This document shows positions 39,930-51,656 of a stretch of 64,000 nt of DNA, piece after piece (position 1 is the first letter of the stretch; each line of letters starts with the position of its first letter). A model generated the notes under the pieces. The model had not been told where the DNA came from. It was given only the letters and a program-made list of their open reading frames with translations, and ran no database searches. Source of the DNA: Moniliella sp. 'wahieum' (Eukaryota; Basidiomycota; Moniliellomycetes; Moniliellales; Moniliellaceae). The stretch covers positions 62,001 through 126,000 of the forward strand of contig RSEE01000061.1 of assembly GCA_003971905.1 (NCBI GenBank). Direction: 5' to 3'. Both the position numbers and the translations under genes were made by a program.

Positions 39930-42900
39930 CTACTTGCTGCGCAGGTGCGGGGGCACATACGATCCCCGCGCACCGCCCGCCGGGGGGTTCGACGGAGCAG
40001 GAGAGCCAGTTCCCGATCCGGACGGCGACCGCGCCGAGGGCGAAGCTCCGCCGCTCATGCCGCCACGAGAAACAAACCCGCCCCGCGGCGGCTGGTACGC
40101 ACGAGGAGTTCCAGTCGACGGAGGGGTGTACCGTGGCGCTGGCGACGAGGGCGACGAGGGCGAGGGTGACGAAGGGTTGAACCGGCCCGAAGGGCGCCAC
40201 GCCCCGGCCGAGCGAGGAGGCAGTTCGCCACCGGCGCTCGAAGGAACGGACGGGGGACGCCAGGCACCACCACGGGTGCCGGTGCGGCGCGGCGAGCTTC
40301 GGAGCGAGCAAGAGCAGCTTCCTCGCGTTCGCGCTGCTTGGCCGCAGCCTCCTCGCGTTCCTTCTGCTCGGCTTCGAACCGAGCACGGCGCTCGGCGATC
40401 GCCGCCTGCCGGCTCTCCTCGGCTTGGCGCTCTTCTTCCTCGGCCTTTGCCCGGCGGGCTTCCTCCTCGGCCCGGCGACGCTCCTCGTCCCTCTTGGCTT
40501 GGAGCTGCTCCTTGCGCTGAGCAATGATAGAAGCGCGGTACTTCTCCTTCTCCTTGTCGCACTGGGCTTGAGCATGAGCACGGCGAGTGGCCAGAGCTCG
40601 GCGCGCGTCTCCTCGAGACGCGCACGTGCCACACGGTAGTCAGGCAGAATGGCAAGAAGACGGTCCCCGAGTCTCAACATCAGCCTGGTGCTTGGCTCGC
40701 GCAGCCTCGAGTGCGACGACCCGCACGTGTTCGTAAGCGGCCTTGTCGGCGATTTGCTGAGCAGCATAGTCTTCGTCCTGGTGCTTGATCACAGCACGAC
40801 GGTACGCCCGCTCCAGATGGTCCATCTTACGGTGGATTGCCTTAAGCCGCTCGTTCTTCTCCTTGTTCTCCCGCTCAATCTGTTCGACTTGGAGCTTGAC
40901 GAGGGTATCGGGGTCCATTTGGTCAATGTCCTTGTCCTCGAGCTTGAGCCCCTTTCTCCCGCAGACTCTGGGCCATCTTGCGCGCCTCGTCAATCCGCAC
41001 AGCTTGCAACTCCTTTTCGATGCGAGCACGTTCCCGAGCGGCAGCCTCAGCAACGGCGCGTTGCGCATCAGCTGCAGCCTGCTCCTTGGCCTTGGCGGCA
41101 GCGGCCACAGCCTCATTACGCTCGCGCTGCTGAGTCGCAGCACGGACAAGCTCTTTGCGGTGGGCGAGCAGCTCCTTGCGCGCAACGGCCGCCTCGTGCT
41201 CAGCCTTGGCCATGGCCACTGCCTTCTCGAATGCAGCTTGGCGCTTTTCGGCATCTGCCGCCGCTCGGGCACCGGGGTGAAGCACATCGTTGGCCGGTCA
41301 AGCGCGTAGGCGAGACGACTAAGCTGGGTGCGGACCAGCTCGTCGGGCGTCGACTGCAAACGGACACTGTCGGAGCTAGCGGCCGCAGCGCTGGGCTCAA
41401 TCGATGGGTGACGGTCCGTGTCAAACAGGTCATCTTGGAACGTGATGGAGCGGGAGGCATGATCAATCGACAATGCAAGGTGGCCACGCTTGCATGCGTT
41501 GAGCGCAAACTTCTCCACGTCCACCTCTGACAACTGCGTGCCAGAAACGTCCGTCTTAAGCGGGCTGACCAACTGAAGCACCTTGGCATCGTCACATGCT
41601 CATACACCTGGCTCAGTTGCTGGAAGAGACGGTGAGAATAACGTTGTGCAAAGCAGGAATGTAGCGCTTGGCAGCGGCCGGCGAAGCAGCAACAATCTGA
41701 TCCAGGATCGGCTGGGCGTCGGCACAAATCGAGAGCGGGTGGAACTGCTGCTCGAGCATCTGGTACAGCGCACGGATATGGGGGGAGGCGATGCGGAGCA
41801 CGTTGCGGCCCAGCGCATCGCGCAGCAGACCAGCTCGGGTGGGGGTACGCTGAAGACCCAGAAGGGCATTCAGGCGACCCGCACGGGTCTTGCTGTCCAC
41901 ATCCAGACCACCAATCAAAAAGTCAGACCGGCCCCGCTGCAGATTGCCGGTGCCGGGTGCTGCCGAGGTGATGACGGGACGGCCAGAGCAGACAGCAAAA
42001 CATTGTCCGCAATGGTCCGCTGCTCCTCTGGCGTCGAGGCCTTGAGCAACTGCTGGTCCTTGGGAGAGGCGGCACGGACGAGGGCGTGGTACCGGTTCCA
42101 GGAGGCGGCATGCAGCAGCGCATTGTCCGACACAAGGAAGATGCGAGCCAGTTTCTCGTAATAGTTGGCCATCATCGTCAGGCGCGGCTGTTTCTTGCTC
42201 GAAGTGAGGAGCGAGTGGATGTCCTCGACCGAACGGAAGCCTCCTGCCACAGCTCCAACTCAACCGCCGCATTGAGCTGGGCAAAGCGAATGTCGAGGTG
42301 GCGCTGTAGCGTGTCTGGGTCGGTAAGGTTGAGAGCATTGGGACTGGTGGAGTACTTGGTTGCATTCGTCACGTGCTGGCGCAACAGTTCGCACAGCGGC
42401 GGAACTCCGTCTTGCGCTGGTATGCCAGGCAAAACTTGAACGCACGCAGGGCCACATTGTGGTACACCAGCTCCAGACGCGTTGTTCTTGAGGATGTCAA
42501 GGGCGGTGCGGTAAGCCTCCCAGAGGAACTTTAGCCAGGGACAACCACCACACGGTCGCGGCGGTCACGGTCCTCCTCGACGCTAACGGCAGCGAGAAGC
42601 ATGCTCTCGGGGTTTCCTCCTGCTCCAGGTCTTCGACATGCTCGTCGGTGGCGGCCTGCTGCTGAGCCTCGTGAACGCGGGCGTTGGAAAGCTTGAGGAA
42701 GTGGGTGATGGCAGCCTCAATGCTGTTGGGAGCACCCTGAGCAATGTTTTTGAACTGGACCAGACCGTCCTTGGCAACGCGGCCCTTGCGCTGTTCAACA
42801 GCGAGGTCGATGAAGCGAAGGACGAGGGGCTCGAGCTGGCTGACGCTGACCTGGCGGATGCGGCGCTGGCCAAAGACGTCGTGCAGGGCCTGGAGCGCAG

Positions 42901-42976
42901 CGGCGCTCTGGCCAACGGCAACGAGCTCGTCGGCGCGCTTGAGGACAGTGTCGGGGCGGGCGGCTTGGCGAGACAT
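39930..42976 (-). CDS. TIF32: translation initiation factor eIF3 subunit a
   Basis: Largest eIF3 subunit, bridging the 40S ribosome and other initiation factors. It begins [20 protein letters not shown] and [15 protein letters not shown], then [20 protein letters not shown], the usual eIF3a N-terminus. [20 protein letters not shown]-like sequence, [20 protein letters not shown] and [20 protein letters not shown] precede the PCI region ([20 protein letters not shown]). The C-terminal half is a long charged helix ([40 protein letters not shown]) and the tail is Gly/Pro/Ser-rich, ending [15 protein letters not shown]. About 1,016 residues. Breaks occur near 42600, 42440, 42240, 41950, 41600, 41290, 40960 and in the Ala/Glu-rich coil near 40300-40650. 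No intron is needed. Start 42976 matches fungal homologues. Confidence 0.95.
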
Positions 42977-44279
42977 GGCGATGGGATGGGATGGGTGGCG
43001 GTGCTAGAAGCAATGCGTAGGGGAACCAGCTGCAGAGTGCTCCTTGTGCGCGGTGGGACCGGGCTGAAGCGACTCGGTCTTGCGACTGAGCAGCGGTGGA
43101 TGGGGGGAGGGGTGGTGGGGGAGCGGCTCGCAGCGGGCAGGCGCCCCCAAGGGCAGCAGCAAAGGCAGGCGCCACTGGGGCAGTGACCCACGCGGAAGCA
43201 TTTTTTTTCTTCCGCCCAGCGGAACGCAGAGAAACGGCACCTGATCCATTAGCTCAGCCCGCCCGCCAGCGCTTTCACTGCAGGAACGAGCGTCCAACCT
43301 CGACCCAACCCACGATGATCTGATCGCCTTGGCCACGAACAGCTGGCCTCAACGCTGGCCGATCCCCTGCCACGGTCTCGGCAGGCCTCCCTTTCGGTGG
43401 TGGCAGGAGCGCAACCCTCAACCCAGGATGATGTGGTTTTCGTCGGTTGACGGAGGGTTACTGTGGCCCCTCCGTCTTGGTTGATGAGGATTACGCGTGG
43501 TTGAGCGCGATAAGCAATGCTGTTCCCCACAGCTCTATATACGCGTTGGAAAAAGACCTGTTTTTGGTGAGGCTCATTGAAGGTCTCGGTGTTCATGCTC
43601 GACAACGACATTACCACTGTAACCAAAGTCAATCGTATATACCTTCCTCACCTGTGAAGGTGTCCCGCACCGCGCTGGGCCTCAGTTATGCCCTTAACTG
43701 ATGGAACAGTTGAGCGTCACGGGACGTGGCATACAAGCTACTCAATGGCCATGGCTTCTTGCTTATATCATTCAGATGAGACCACGGTCGACCTGAGATC
43801 TGACCCTCCACCCCTACGCCACGGTGCATCCAGTGGTCCATCCCCGATGGTAAATGTGCATATGATTCGGGCGGAGGGTTTGGCTGCTGAGGTCGATATA
43901 CTTTCGCTGCGACCAGCCCAGATGTATGCACTTCTGCCTATTGTGTGATGCTTTTGAATTACAATCCATGTTTCCTCCTGCAATGCATGTCATTATCAAG
44001 GAGTCTCATATGGGTGCTGCCTTCCTTTCCTTGATGTATCCTCTCGTGGAGCGATTGCGAGCCTTCAAGCTCCAAGCTTCATCTGCGTCTGCTTCCATGT
44101 ATATAATTCCCGTATTGTAGGGGTCACGCAATGGATGGCACCGTACTTGGTGTGATGGTGACACGAGAAATTATGTAATCCAATTGGCCCGATAAGATGG
44201 CGACGCTGGCCCAACGTGGTTGGGGCGGCATGGACGACATTCCCATTGTTTTGCTCTCCGCTTTCTTCCACCACCACCG
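42977..44279. promoter_or_regulatory. divergent upstream regions of eIF3a and M28 peptidase
   Basis: 1.3 kb. GGGGCAGTG at 43177-43185 lies 200 bases before the eIF3a start. From 43400 to 44160 GC falls and no coding signal is seen; several short open frames look random. Confidence 0.5.
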
Positions 44280-45951
44280 ATGCTCAGTGCTAGCCTTGTT
44301 GCATTTGCGCTGCCTTCGTCGGTGTACTCGCGGAGAGAGAGCAGGTTCGCGTGCTGCCTCTTTCTTCCGTTGAGGGAGAAACCAATGCGCTCGCCTGGCA
44401 GACTCAGGAAGCTTGTGCCCGCCCCCTCCGCCTCAGCACCCACCCTGCCTGGGACGCCTCCAACCAGCAGCAGCACTGGTACACCACCATTTTTGGAGAA
44501 GATGGATGCACGCAGAAGGGCATGCAACATGTCCAATCGAACGTCAGGCTCATATCGACCGAGAAGACACCCTTTTTTGGGTCTCGCAAACGGCTGTCGC
44601 ACAGCCAGACGCGTGCCCTTGGTTTGCGCGTCTGTACCACTCCCTCATCCCGAAGGCGAAGCGGATTCTTTTGGATTGGACGTTTCGTGTATGCATGAAA
44701 CCGGTGATGCGGCCGCGCTTCGTGTACAGCAGCGCCGTGCTACCGGGAGCGCGTCAGTGGTCCATGCCCTTACCGCCGAGGGGATCAGTGAACTGCCCCA
44801 GATTGTGCTGTTGACCTCGGAGTATGCATTGCTTTCCTCCCCCCCACGCGAGAGGGACAACATGCGAGCGCCAACATTGATCGCTTCCTTCCGTACGACA
44901 CGCATGTTGCTCGGATTCAGGCGCGCCCCCTGTGATTCCCTTTCAAGACAAGCCCGAGCCCACCTTCCCACGGCCCGAGTACGACCCAGTGGTGGCCAAG
45001 CTGCTGAATGATTCCGAGCTGTCTGTGCCGAGGATCAAGGAGGTGGTCAAGATTCTCTCCGGTGAGGCCCAGAGCACAGTGCTAAAGCAAGGCTTCAAAA
45101 ATGGCACACCCGTCACTCTGGCACTTGGGGGGCTCGTCATGCAGCTGAGTGGATTAAAGGTATGTGGATTGGGTTCATTAAAAGCAGGATCTAACTTTCT
45201 GAGGTAGCCGATGTGGAAGCCTCGCTCGTTTCTCTCCCCGGGGCCAACTGTGACCTGTGGGAGTACAACACGTATTACGCACCTAACGTCGTGTGCACCA
45301 TCCCCCCCGCTCCGACGGAGGAGCATGAAGGATGGGATGAAGATGAGAAGGATGGCGAAGTTCTTCTCTCGGCACACTATGACAGCCGGGGCACGTTCGG
45401 TGAACTCACGCTCCCGGTGCTGATGATGATGGGAGCGGAACCACCGCTTTGATCGTCCTGGCACGGGTTCTGGGTAACTTTGGTGTCCGCTTCCGTCGCC
45501 TGTGCGGATTGTCTTCTTTAGTGGAGAAGAGCAAGGTCTGTTGGGCTCGCAAGCGTATGCTGCCCACCTCAAACAAACCGAGGCCAAGGTCCACCTCCAA
45601 TTCCAGCTGGACATGATTGCGTACCGTGTGGAGGGAGAACCGCGGCAAATCGCGTTCCCGGATAAGCTCAGCACCCGTTCGGTTACGCAACACGTGGTTG
45701 CTTTGACGCAGATCTACGTACCCGAGCTTGTCCCTGGCTTCACACCGGCGTGCTGCTCAGACCACCAGAGTTTCTGGGAGGCAGGCTATCCTGCCAGCTG
45801 GGCCTTTGAGCGCAACGGGCCCATCCGTGACCCATTTTACCACAACTCTGGCGACTTGGCGGCCCGGCCAGGATACGACTTTGTCCAGCTTCAGCTGATT
45901 ACCAAGGTCATCTTGGCTACGCTCCTTACGCGTGCTGAGTTTTACCTGTGA
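44280..45951 (+). CDS. secreted M28-family zinc aminopeptidase
   Basis: Probable extracellular or vacuolar peptidase, with a hydrophobic start MLSASLVAFALPSSV that fits a signal peptide. A low-conservation proregion follows, then FPRPEYDPVVAKLLNDSELS. An intron lies at 45160-45203. The catalytic domain shows the zinc ligands of family M28: His and Asp in LLSAHYDSRG, Asp in GADDDGSGTTALIVLARVLG, Glu in VRIVFFSGEEQGLLGSQAY, Asp in LQFQLDMIAYRVEGE and His in CCSDHQSFWEAGYPA. The close, FYHNSGDLAARPGYDFVQLQ, is typical of leucine-aminopeptidase-like members. A frame change near 45410-45420 must be bridged to read GADDDGSG, another near 45500, and more in the proregion at 44330-44950. About 555 residues. 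A glutaminyl cyclase is less likely because the neighbouring residues fit aminopeptidases. Confidence 0.9.
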
Positions 45952-47020
45952 TCGATGCGCATGGCAGGGACTAAGCTCAGGTTCGTCAAGTCACGGCTCA
46001 GTGATTCGCGTGGAGCCACAATCTACCAAAATCCCGCTCGATGCCTCCCCCGCCTCTGCATAGCATCGAAGGCAGTAGACATGCTCAATCAAGCAAGTAG
46101 GAGGTAGGACTGGCCATGGAGTAAGTCACTAGCTACTAGTCACTACTCAGTTCTCACTAGTCACTGCTCGTATTATTGAACCAAGATGCAGCAGACGCTG
46201 TTCTGTGTGTACCAAACGGTGTGTGTTGGCGAGACGGGCGTCTTTCGAGCCATGTTCCGGGGTCGTACAGCATACAATACGTTGGTGCTCAGAAGGCCTA
46301 AGGTCTAAGGCCTATAGACATCTAACGACCTAAGGCCTAAGGTTAGGCCTAACATACCAAGGTTAGGCCTAACATAATAGACGTGGACTAGTGGACTTGT
46401 AAAACCTAAGTCCAGGCAGCAGGGCGCTCGCCTACCAGTCACTAGTCATCCTTAAGGTGGGGGCGATCATCGGTCGCATGGTCCAGCCGGTGTGACTGTC
46501 ACGTGCAGCAGAGAGAGCGGACGGGGCTGGCCGAAGGCAGGGGTGGGGCCATTCGTACATGCTGCTGTGCGGCTGAGGCGGTGCAGGTGGCTGCGACTGG
46601 CGCTGTGCGTGGGCCAGCAGGGCGCCACTCACGTCCACGTGGTCGGATTTCCCGGGTCTGCGGCTGATCCAGTGCGCCCGCACAGCACTGCGCCAGTCGT
46701 GCAGCTGCAGCGCCAAGGCCCCGGCCAGCATCTCTGCGGCCTCGGCGTTCTGCGTCGGACAGGCGCAGGTGCTGCGTTGTGCTGCCAGCCCCTGCCCCCA
46801 GGTTTCACCCACAACCGCACTCCCCCCTTGCGCCTCCCCACCAATCCCCTCCACCACCAATCCCCTCCATCCCGTCGCTGCGCGAACCACGTCACCCTCG
46901 CTTGAGTGCAGGCACACTCTCTCTGGCCCGCCCGCCCTCTCACCATCTCTTGCGCCGTGCGCCCGCTTTCCACCCGCCTCCCACGGCCCTCCCACCCTCT
47001 TTCCCACTTTTCGTGCCGTA
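45952..47020. promoter_or_regulatory. upstream region of secreted DPBB gene, with short repeats
   Basis: About 1.1 kb. CTAGTCACT-like repeats at 46120-46170 and 46436-46448; TTAGGCCTAA palindromes at 46340-46380; GC-rich sequence from 46490 to the start codon. Confidence 0.5.
46290..46380. repeat. nested CCTAAGG / TTAGGCCTAA repeats
   Basis: Four or more CCTAAGG-like words followed by two direct copies of AAGGTTAGGCCTAACATA, each holding the palindrome TTAGGCCTAA, within 90 bases. Confidence 0.75.
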
Positions 47021-47963
47021 ATGGTCTCCCTCTCGCGCGCTCTCTTCGCCGCATCTGTGGCCATCGCCGCTGCTGTCGGCACCCAGGCCTCGATGCAGCA
47101 CGACGCCGCACTTGCCCCGCAAGCTCGTGCATTTGGCGTGCCAAACAACCACCCGCGTCTCGTCTCCCGCTTTGGCAACATGCATCAGCGCCGCACGCGC
47201 AAGTGCCGTCCCAAAGCAGCAGCCTCAGCCGAGCCTGCGCCCTCCCAGCAGCTACTCTCACACGACCCAAGGGAGCCACCACCCGTCGCACCATAGCCAC
47301 GCCCATTCTTCTAAGGCCCCGACTTCGTCTTCAGCCAGCTCGCCGGCTATCCCGTCGCCTCACCCGTCGCCTCGTCCGTCGCATCATCACTCATCTTCCA
47401 GCTCGTCTTCGTCCTCCGAAGCGACTTCTAAGAAAGGGGGCGATCACGCCGCGCAGAGCTGTCGGCTGCACCATGCACCTGCCCCTGCCCCTTCATCTTC
47501 ACATCAGGCGGCATCGGCGGCGTGTTGGCAGGAGCCGCATCGGGCTCCCACACGGGTGAGCTGACGTACTACGCTACCGGTCTTGGTGCTTGCGGCTGGA
47601 CCAACTCGGACTCGGACTACATTGCTGCGATTGGCACTGGTCTTTGGTCCCAGTATGGGTTTAGCAACAGCAACAAACTATGTGGTCACAAGATTGCCTG
47701 ACGTACCAGGGCAAGACGATCGAGGTGACGCGAGCGATCAATGCCCCGGTTGTGGTCCTTTCGACCTCGACCTAAGCCCCTCGGCCTTCACTGCGCTTGC
47801 ATCTGAGTCGCTTGGCCGGTTGACGGGCGCGACGTGGCACTTTATTCTTAAGTGTGGACCGTTTGGACCCTGTCTGTACCCTCCTCACGTTTCTTTTTTT
47901 GTCTCCTCTTTGGGTTTCCTTTCCCATTTGCTCCGGAACGTAATGGCACGCTGGCTGGTCTAG
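47021..47963 (+). CDS. secreted double-psi beta-barrel protein (RlpA-like)
   Basis: Small secreted protein of the RlpA/barwin-like group often called riboflavin-aldehyde-forming-enzyme-like. Signal peptide MVSLSRALFAASVAIAAAVG. The mature N-terminus is rich in Ser, His and Pro (SSKAPTSSSASSPAIPSPHP, HHSSSSSSSSSEA). The barrel reads GELTYYATGLGACGWTNSDS, DYIAAIGTGLWSQYGFSNSN, LCGHKIALTYQGKTIEVT, then CPGCGPFDLDLSPSAFTALA and SESLGRLTGATWHF. Cys residues in GACG, LCG and CPGC match the family; the Asp of the usual D..CPGC is split by a frame break near 47730. Further breaks lie near 47220, 47470 and 47570. The conserved C-terminus ends at ATWHF near 47845, so the stop at 47963 may be too late; a TAA at 47849 is one frame away. 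Probable wall-associated or effector-like role. Confidence 0.8.
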
Positions 47964-48100
47964 CATTCCCCCGTGTTCAGTTTTGTTGGCCATAGCCCCT
48001 TGGGATTTACTCCACCTTGCTTTCTACCTGTTACTGTGAAAACAAAGAAAAAAGAGCATCAGACAGTTGATGGTGTACTGCGTAGCTCATTATGAGCTAT

Positions 48101-48640
48101 AGACGCAGTAGAGAATATTCCTGCCGTGTAAGAAGGTGACCGAAAGGAACGCTCCGAAGAGAATCTCTCGACTTGGGCAACCGGTGCCACTGTTCAAGTA
48201 AGTGTGGCATTCCAAAGCTATAACTAGGGGCACGGTGTCCCTTTTTTCGCCGTGTTGGATGAGTTGTTGGGGACTCAACACCCCCTCGGTACAAGGTCTT
48301 GCTACTCAAAGTGGCTCCCTCGCTGGTGACCGTCACACTGTGGTCCGTTGAGCCGGGTGGCTCGTATTGGCTAATGTCCCTTCAGTTCCTCCTCAGGCCT
48401 AGTAGGAATTCCGTTGTTTTCTCTCCTGTTTTTTGTTCCGTCAGCTTAGCCCTGATGGCGACTCGCTGCTTAATGTCCTCTGTAAGCATTGCTGGTTGCC
48501 ACACCACCACCACCAGTGCGACTGCATCACCCTCGAGGATCACACCAGGACTCCAGGTCTCATCATGGTCCTCTATTATACTTGAGACGGGAAGCGTGGG
48601 AAATGTTAGTGCTCTCGGTCATGATGTGCATGATGCATGA
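48101..48640 (-). CDS. orphan coding-like segment, unassigned
   Basis: One frame reads TWSPGVILEGDAVALVVVVW, QPAMLTEDIKQRVAIRAKLT and EQKTGEKTTEFLLGLRRN, meets a TGA near 48386, and continues RDISQYEPPGSTDHSVTVTS through TRRKKGHRAPSYSFGMPHLL to a TAG at 48101. No ATG opens it; GCACTAAC near 48610 followed by an AG could be an intron 3' end. I recognise no family. It may be a gene fragment. Confidence 0.2.
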
Positions 48641-50048
48641 TGGCGCTGACCAAGCACGACGATCATCGATCATGGCAGACCTTGGAGGACAGGGGCACGC
48701 AGGGGAAATCGGCCGAACGTTAGTCCGGTGGGAAAGAAGTCACGAGAACAGATGGCGGTAAGTGCCCGCTTGCACAAAAAAAAGCGCCTGACCTAGATTT
48801 TGGACGGGCGACCCCTTCAGGGAATGAGGCCGGGGTTGGGGGACGTCTGTGTGGATCAGCGTTTGGGGTTGGAAAGTTGTATGGTTCACATCGGAAAAAG
48901 GCAGGGCTATGTTCGATCTTATTGATATCCCTTTTTGTTACGGCACAGCGTATGGTACGCATGCATTCCGCGCTATATAGCCATGCCGAACCACGCCGCT
49001 ACAGCCCAGGGACACATGGACTCGGAAAGGCCCGATTAAATGCGCGGTCAAACTGAGTCGTCGCGTCACCATCATCACTTTTCTGTCCACGCCACCGGCT
49101 GAACTGAACGGGAGCCGGATATGTGGGCCAGAAACGGGGCAATGATTTATCGGTTGTGTACACAGCCTCTCAGGGGTACACCATAGTAGTGTCCACTGTC
49201 AGCTGTGCATCACACGCAGCAGCCCCATAGTTATATTAAGGGCCAAATAGTAATGCCGCCATTTCTTCTTGCTCCTCTCACTTCATCCTACTGCCACCAC
49301 CACCAGTCTACCTTCCCTGTATCTACCACAGGCAAGTCTCTTCCCGCGTGTAAATATACGGTACTGTGGTCTAACTCTACTGTCTTTGTCTCCCCACTAG
49401 CTGCTGCAATGCCTGCTGCTGTCAACCCGAACGACTTTGGTACGATGGTGCCCTCGGTGCAAGTTTGTCACCACCTCCTATGACTGCATCTGCGCTTGTG
49501 GCAAAATCACAGGCCCCGTGCATTCCAAAAAGACCTAGGCGTCCACGAAGTACTGTGAGCACTGAGCTCATCCCCATCTCGCTCACTCCACATCCTTGCC
49601 CTTCCTGCTTCCGAAATGCTCCCGTTTCGTCTGGCATGTTTGGGACGTTGCGCGATTGGTCCTGTACCAATTTGGCGGCCGGGGTATAAACCGTGCTCCT
49701 CTTTTTTCCTTGGCTATCGTTATGCACAGTGCCTGGCCCCCGCTTCGCCCCCTACCTCTATCCGTTTCCGGTCAATGTTACTGAGAATTGATGCGATGAA
49801 GATGGAGAGGAATGTGAATCACATCCCCACTGTTTCTTCTATCTATTCATGTGCAAAACAACAAGATAGACGCAAAGCAGCTCGCTACGCATATAGACTG
49901 ACGAATATAGGTATAGTAAACGAGCAGGTATGCAAGAGAACACCGACATGAAGATTCCAAAAAAGTGGATGACAAAATGGCAAAAGGCTTCCTCTTCATG
50001 GTTCATCACGGCCATCAGCGAGATTTACTGAAGAGCATCTCACAAATA

Positions 50049-50465
50049 TCACCGCGTTCTCGGGGAGAGCACGAACTGTCGTTTCCAAACTGGATGTATT
50101 GCGCGAGAAGGGCTACGAATGAACGAGATGATGGCGTGTGAGCGATGAACATCAGCCATCCCCAATGAAAACCTTTTCTTAATTAAGACTCTTCTTCCAG
50201 CGCTCAATAAGCAGCCATCTTCGGGAAAGAGGCCACACACAGAAGAGTGTGAGCGCGGAGCGGATCCTATCTGTCTTGACTGTTTTTTGCACACACAGTC
50301 GGCGAAACCCGAGAACGTGACAGCCCAGTCACCTTGAATCCGGGTCATGATCGCATCTCCCGAGGAACAGCCATCAAGCTCCATGAGCAACATTGCTAGT
50401 ATTCCTGCCACATGCAAGAGCCCGTCGGCAAAATCGCATTGATCAAACTCAGAGACTCTCGCCTG
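50049..50465 (-). CDS. orphan open frame, unassigned
   Basis: Reads RVSEFDQCDFADGLLHVAGI, LAMLLMELDGCSSGDAIMTR and WAVTFSGFADCVCKKQ, to a stop at 50049. Helical start, no family recognised, no ATG at the left edge. Weak. Confidence 0.15.
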   Translation of the reverse strand, partial: QARVSEFDQCDFADGLLHVAGILAMLLMELDGCSSGDAIMTRIQGDWAVTFSGFADCVCKKQSRQIGSAPRSHSSVCGLFPEDGCLLSAGRRVLIKKRFSLGMADVHRSHAIISFIRSPSRAIHPVWKRQFVLSPRTR

Positions 50466-50726
50466 GCTTGGCGTCCCCGGGGGTGGGGCCCCTTTCTTGA
50501 TCCGTGCATGAGCACATAGTGTACTGTCGATCTTGCTGGATGTGAGAGCAAATCAACAACGCATCAAACTTGCCATTAATATCGTATAGGATCACTATAC
50601 TAGGACAAAAGGGCAAAAGGATGTTTTGGGTATTATAATGTAACACCCGCAGCACAGAACTGGGGGGACAAAAACCATTTCGGGGGTACAAAAGTTTTCT
50701 AAAAGGAGTGTTATTGTGTTACCACA

Positions 50727-50750
50727 CCAACATCCGGGAAGGGGATGTTG
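50727..50750. repeat. 9-bp stem hairpin
   Basis: CCAACATCC and GGATGTTGG separated by a short GGGAAGG-like loop; perfect stem in AT-rich DNA. Confidence 0.5.
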
Positions 50751-51656
50751 GCCACAAACCCAAATATTCGTAACCACGTAGTCGAGACTTAGATCTATGA
50801 TCGAGGAGAGGCGATATGGAACCAAGTTATTGACTGGAATATTTGTGGGGGATTTACCGCCGGCTAATCAACCACTCAAGCTCGCCAGGTACGAGATTCC
50901 CAGATTTCATATTTCAGACCTCGGCGGAACACTAAGTACTAACTATGCAAAGGGCTAGAGAGAGAAGTTAATAAAAAGGGCACGATGTATTGTTTGAGTG
51001 GCGAGAGGGCGGTTACGCGGTCACGCGTGTGGGCGCGACCGGCGGCTATGGGGAGAATCAGTCCAACAAGGGACGCATACTGCATGTGATCGATGTACAC
51101 TGTATACAACCAATGGGCGAATCGCATCGCAAATTACTACCGAAATCTTATCGGTCTTATCTCTTCGATTATCCTCGCTATCGCCGAACAAGATATGGCG
51201 GTGATTGGATATTGACAGTGGCTTGTGTGGCCATGTGTGACATCTGTAAAAACACTCTCTGGGCTTGCGCGCTTGCGTACCTATGCCACGCCTATTATCG
51301 ATTACCGAGATAACCAAACTTGCGCTCCCAGATCTCATGCGCCAGACCAGAGGCGCCACTCTGGACTGCATTTGCAGCACTGTCTTATACATCGAGATAT
51401 GCGCTCTTCCGACTAGGGTACTTTTACAGTACATCCACTTCTCCGTCTAACAGCCGAGGCCCGCATAAGCCTCGCTCTCTCTCCACATCTCTTCCACACA
51501 ATGACAGTAGGAACGAGAGAACCGAATCAACCACACTTTATTGCGCCCCTGCTTTGTTATCTGTGACGCTGATCCCTGATATCATAACCGATCTATAAAG
51601 AGGTACGTTCACAACCATTAGTACTTAGCCTCTTTCACTTCTCCAGCATCACCCCA

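Larger units (their letters stand above)
47964..51656. other. 3.7-kb gene-poor, AT-richer region
   Basis: Largest stretch without a recognisable gene. It holds two orphan coding-like segments on the minus strand (48101-48640 and 50049-50465), a possible small transcript at 49240-49690, a hairpin near 50727-50750, one GATCATCGATCAT at 48661, and AT-rich sequence from 49800 to 51600. I found no tRNA or transposon signature. It could be promoter plus decayed DNA, non-coding RNA or a chromosomal landmark. Confidence 0.45.

Noticed and set aside
46338-46376. TTAGGC words as telomeric repeat
   Set aside because: Only two copies within palindromes, in the middle of a gene-bearing region; no tandem telomere array.
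50640-50722. 83-bp element with GTAACAC/GTGTTAC ends as a miniature transposon
   Set aside because: Seven-base inverted ends without a target-site duplication or second copy in the window are too weak.
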